Below, piece after piece: positions 61,242 to 64,000 of a stretch of 64,000 bases of DNA; within the stretch, counting starts at the first letter, position 1; every line of letters begins with the position of its first letter. The DNA lies in contig WGMT01000015.1 of assembly GCA_016124945.1 (NCBI GenBank), positions 52,988-116,987 on the forward strand. Reading direction: 5' to 3'. Both the position numbers and the translations under genes were made by a program. The notes below the pieces were generated by a model. The model searched no databases. It was not told the origin of the DNA and saw nothing but the letters and a program-made list of their open reading frames with translations. Source of the stretch: a bacterium. GTDB lineage: Bacteria > Chloroflexota > Anaerolineae > Caldilineales > Caldilineaceae.

Positions 61242-62488
61242 CTCCCCTCGCTTCCGGCTGTTGGCTTCGTATAGACTCTGAGCCATTGCGCCGCCAGTGT
61301 GGACCAACTATAGTGCGTCGCTGCGCGCAGACCGGCCCGATCCGCCAGTTGCCGCCGTTGCGCCGGGTCGTCGAGCAGTGCGCAGATGGCGTCGGCCAGC
61401 GCCGCCGCGTCGCCCGGCGCAACCAACACACCCGCCGCCCCATGATCGAGCCATTCGGCGCGATCGCCCACGTCTGCCGTCACCACCGCCACGCCCATCG
61501 CCATGCTCTCGAAGAGCTTCAACGGCGAACGCGCCTGCGCCACGCTGTCGTCGTGTACAGGATCGACGCTCACATCGGCCAGGGCCAGGAAGGGGGGCAG
61601 CGCCTGCTGCGGCAGATAGCCGATCAGCCGTACAGCGTCGCCAATTCCCAGGCGTTTGGCCTGATCGTCCAACATCGGCAGATCCTCGCCTGCGCCAATT
61701 ACCAGCAGACGAGCATCCGCCGCCCGTCGCTGCACCAGGGCGAAGGCGTCCATGAGCAGATCCACAGGATGATTCTGAAAGGCAATCGACCCGAAATAGG
61801 CCACCACACGGCTGTCGTCTATCCGCAGCGCGCGGCGCAACCCTGTCACCCATGTCACCCACGCCGACGGCGCCAGAAAACGTTGCCCATCCACACCGTT
61901 GGGGACGTAGACCACCCGATCCATGCCCGCGGCGCGGCAACGTCGTTCCAGAAAACGGGTGTTGACGGTGCCACCCACCGCCAGCTTCATCAACAGCCAT
62001 TCCCAGAAGGCAAAGACCTTCCGCTGTGTTGGGCTGAGCCGGTTGCTGTGTGTCTCGTCGTCGTCGCAATCGAGGAAGAAGCGCCGTCCACGCAGCAGGC
62101 TGATCCCCACACACGCCGCCAATCCGTTGACGGGCTGCGCCTTGCACACATGGTAGACGTCCGCCGGCGAGCGAAGAATGCCCCAGATCAGCCCCAGCGT
62201 CGAGAGTAGCAGCACACGCAGCAGCGCAAACAGGCCGAAATGCTGCGCCTGATTGCCCCGTTTCAGCGAATGCATCTGCCCCAGATACCAGACTTCGACG
62301 TCCTCTTGCACAAAACGCCGCGCCGGGCAGTGTGCCAGATCAGGGTGCAGCGCCAGGACGCGTACGCTGTGCCCTTGACGCACCAGCTCGCGCGCAATGT
62401 TGAAGTAGCGGATGCCCGAAGGCCGCTCAATCCCCACCGGCAGCACAAAGACGATGCGCAGCGGGCCGTTGTGGTTGGCGGCGCTCAT
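61238..62488 (-). CDS. glycosyltransferase (GT-B, family 4-like)
   Basis: From the ATG at 62488 (overlapping the upstream stop) the product has 416 residues. The N-terminal domain starts with RIVFVLPVGIERPSGIRYFNIARELVRQGHSV. The C-terminal one shows VVAYFGSIAFQNHPVDLL, then RLLVIGAGEDLPML and SPLKLFESMAMGVAVVTADVGDRAEWL. The FLDCDDDETHSNRLS stretch is unusual. It adds a sugar in surface glycan synthesis; donor and acceptor are unknown. The frame to 62668 extends into the neighbouring gene. Confidence 0.93.
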   Translation of the reverse strand: MSAANHNGPLRIVFVLPVGIERPSGIRYFNIARELVRQGHSVRVLALHPDLAHCPARRFVQEDVEVWYLGQMHSLKRGNQAQHFGLFALLRVLLLSTLGLIWGILRSPADVYHVCKAQPVNGLAACVGISLLRGRRFFLDCDDDETHSNRLSPTQRKVFAFWEWLLMKLAVGGTVNTRFLERRCRAAGMDRVVYVPNGVDGQRFLAPSAWVTWVTGLRRALRIDDSRVVAYFGSIAFQNHPVDLLMDAFALVQRRAADARLLVIGAGEDLPMLDDQAKRLGIGDAVRLIGYLPQQALPPFLALADVSVDPVHDDSVAQARSPLKLFESMAMGVAVVTADVGDRAEWLDHGAAGVLVAPGDAAALADAICALLDDPAQRRQLADRAGLRAATHYSWSTLAAQWLRVYTKPTAGSEGR

Positions 62489-63681
62489 GTACGCCTCGTT
62501 TCCAGCAGTGCCAGCAGGTGCTGTTTGTAGCTGCGCCCGATCTCTGCCACCGTGAACTTTGCTAAAAAGGCGGCGTGTCCCTGTGCGGCGAGCTTGCGGC
62601 GCAGTTCGGGCTCTTGGTGCAGATGGACCACCGCTTCGGCCAGCGCCGCCCCCTCCGCGCGTGGACAAAGATAGATCTCCTCGCCGTGGCGGAAAGCTGC
62701 CCGCACCGCCGGCCCATCACCCGAGAGGACGGGTTTCGTCATGGCCAGCCCTTCGTAGATCTTATTCTGCACCGTCATCAGCGATTGGGGCGTCTGCCCG
62801 AAGACGCCCAGGCAGAGGTCGGCGTCGGCGATACGCTGCCGCAGCCGCTCCGGTTCCGTCCACCCCGTAAAGGTGACATTGGCGAGTTGCGCCTCTTCTG
62901 CCATGCGTAGTGCTTCGCCCAGATCCGGCCCTTCGCCGATTAACTCGAAGTGGATGTCGCGCCTTTCGGCCAGCAGGCGCGCCGCTGCCACAATTGTCTT
63001 GACGCCGTGATTGGGGATGAAGGTGCCATAGTAGAGGACCCGAAAGACGCCTTGCGTCGTTTGTGAGGATGGCTGCGGCTGAAAGATCTGGTCGTCCGCG
63101 CCGGTGGGGACAAGCCCAAAGCGCCGCGCCGCCACGCCGTGGGTGCGCTCGAACCAGTCGGCATACTCCTTCGTGTCGAGGATGAGCAGATCGGGCAGGC
63201 GGCAGGCCAACGCCTCGACGCGGCGGATCACGTCGATAAAGCGCGGCGTCGACGTGTCCAATTGCCGTTCCACCGAGATCAGGTAGATCGACATAAAAAT
63301 GTCCCAGACCAGGGGTTTGCGTCGTAGCCAACTTAGCAGCCGGGCCAGATAAACGTCGAACTGGCCGGGATAGCCGACGATGAGGAGATCATACGTGCCT
63401 CCCATTTGTTGGAATTTGCGCAACAAGCGGCCATAGGTGCGCAACACACGCCACCAGAAGGCAGGCCGCTTCCATCCACCCTGTACGGAATCGACCCGGT
63501 CTTCGATGCTTCGCCAGAGCGACTCGTGGCACTCGAACACCTCGACGCCATTGCGGCGCAGGCCGTCGATCATAATGCGGTTGCGTGAATACTCAGGGCG
63601 GTAGGTGCCAAAGTAGCAGACGCGCAGCGATGGGTATTGGGGTGAATCTTGGGGTACATCCTGGTGTTGCGCAAAAGACAT
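62485..63681 (-). CDS. glycosyltransferase (GT-B, family 4-like), first gene of the polysaccharide run
   Basis: From the ATG at 63681 (MSFAQHQDVPQ) the product has 398 residues. RVCYFGTYRPEYSRNRIMIDGL marks the N-terminal domain. FRVLYYGTFIPNHGVKTIVAAARLL, FELIGEGPDL and KIYEGLAMTKPVLSGDGPAVR mark the C-terminal one. No good Shine-Dalgarno is visible (GGGACG is 13 bases away). The frame is open upstream to 63795 but loses conservation. It heads the run of five overlapping genes. Confidence 0.92.
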   Translation of the reverse strand: MSFAQHQDVPQDSPQYPSLRVCYFGTYRPEYSRNRIMIDGLRRNGVEVFECHESLWRSIEDRVDSVQGGWKRPAFWWRVLRTYGRLLRKFQQMGGTYDLLIVGYPGQFDVYLARLLSWLRRKPLVWDIFMSIYLISVERQLDTSTPRFIDVIRRVEALACRLPDLLILDTKEYADWFERTHGVAARRFGLVPTGADDQIFQPQPSSQTTQGVFRVLYYGTFIPNHGVKTIVAAARLLAERRDIHFELIGEGPDLGEALRMAEEAQLANVTFTGWTEPERLRQRIADADLCLGVFGQTPQSLMTVQNKIYEGLAMTKPVLSGDGPAVRAAFRHGEEIYLCPRAEGAALAEAVVHLHQEPELRRKLAAQGHAAFLAKFTVAEIGRSYKQHLLALLETRRT

Positions 63682-63821
63682 GCAGGTAACGTCCCGTCGC
63701 GAGAACGTGGGCAAGCATCGGATATCCACGCGATCATACCGAAAAAGGAGGGCACAATCAAATTTGTCGGCTTGATCGGAGTTGTAGATTTCCAAAGTTG
63801 GGGTTTTCTCCTAGAATGGGA

Positions 63822-63862
63822 GGGACTGGGGATCGGGGACTGGGGACTAGGGATCGGGGACT
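63822..63862. repeat. GGGGACT/GGGGATC heptad array, G-quadruplex motif on plus strand
   Basis: Six heptads (GGGGATC, GGGGACT, GGGGACT, AGGGATC, GGGGACT and a partial unit) lie in a row. The G runs with three-base loops can form a G-quadruplex. It is the degenerate counterpart of the array at 29524. Confidence 0.85.
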
Positions 63863-63918
63863 AAAGTAATGCTACTTTGAAAACCGTAGTTCGCGTTGGA
63901 CTAGTGACGCCGGTTGAG

Positions 63919-64000
63919 TAGCGCAGCGTATCGAAACCAAGGAACGGGTCTACAGAGAAACCGGTCTCGCCTACCCGCTTGGTTTCGATACGCTGCGCTA
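63919..64000. repeat. palindrome with 22-bp arms, truncated by window end
   Basis: TAGCGCAGCGTATCGAAACC plus AA (63919-63940) and its exact inverse (63979-64000) flank a 38-base loop. The right arm reaches the last base of the window, so the element may continue. Confidence 0.9.

Larger units (their letters stand above)
63682..64000. other. intergenic end of window with two repeat elements
   Basis: The 319 bases upstream of the glycosyltransferase run contain the G-rich heptad array (63822-63862) and a palindrome cut by the window end (63919-64000). I see no gene and no convincing promoter. Confidence 0.6.

Noticed and set aside
59904..61274. 456-codon open frame on the plus strand
   Set aside because: It is antisense to the flippase gene; its Gln/His/Arg-rich translation is typical of a shadow of a membrane protein gene.

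Overview
The window is 64 kb of GC-rich bacterial chromosome. It carries tRNAs with bacterial signatures, lepA and rsmA, Shine-Dalgarno-led genes, many lipoprotein-type ABC substrate-binding proteins and a LuxR-kelch membrane regulator. Together with the family mix this suggests a Chloroflexota organism (Anaerolineae/Caldilineae-like). That placement is inference from gene content, not from a marker search. No phage, transposase, plasmid gene or CRISPR array is visible.

Layout. 1-1570: truncated lipoprotein substrate-binding protein. 1936-5199: DUF255 thioredoxin-like protein facing alanine dehydrogenase. 5412-5723: tRNA-Pro, tRNA-Gly, tRNA-Met. 5764-10084: CBS protein, then a dipeptide-type ABC importer (binding protein plus two permeases, no ATPases). 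10175-11739: DUF2256 mini-protein, photolyase FAD domain and photolyase antenna domain as three separate genes. 11771-22274: lactate permease, an 8-oxoguanine deaminase-like amidohydrolase, a PIN/ribbon-helix-helix pair, a DHH-CBS-CCA nucleotidyltransferase fusion, aldo/keto reductase, methyltransferase, GNAT and ThuA-like protein. 22443-26842: complete YnjBCD-like ABC importer on the minus strand. 27103-31704: two fold-type-II PLP enzymes flanking an autoregulated-looking membrane protein/XRE pair, then a TPR protein. 31769-36029: response regulator, triple-PDZ protein and histidine kinase. 36101-40710: NamZ-like muramidase, Trm112-like protein, a tyrosine-recombinase homologue lacking its catalytic residues, and a LuxR-TM-kelch protein. 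40822-47720: minus-strand run with lepA, an oxidoreductase, a VapBC-like pair, rsmA, a broken phosphotransferase, thiolase and a ketoreductase. 47856-54722: sugar epimerase, Lgt-like protein, ThiN-like kinase, DUF456 protein, NAD(P)HX epimerase, large membrane protein and lipoprotein. 55028-57323: four-repeat secreted protein with its own terminator, and a methyltransferase. 57372-63681: five overlapping surface-polysaccharide genes.

The most striking feature is non-coding. More than twenty loci carry palindromes or tandem 'phrases' built from 7-10 nt words, for example GTGCGTAGT, AATGCGTAATT, CCCCAAT and GATTGGTGATT. They repeatedly sit exactly at stop codons: at least a dozen genes take their stop codon from the repeat. 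Two copies lie in frame inside conserved enzymes, a threonine synthase-like protein and RsmA. Some arrays form G-quadruplex motifs on one strand. No mobilising enzyme is encoded nearby, so the origin and role of these elements is the main open question in the window.
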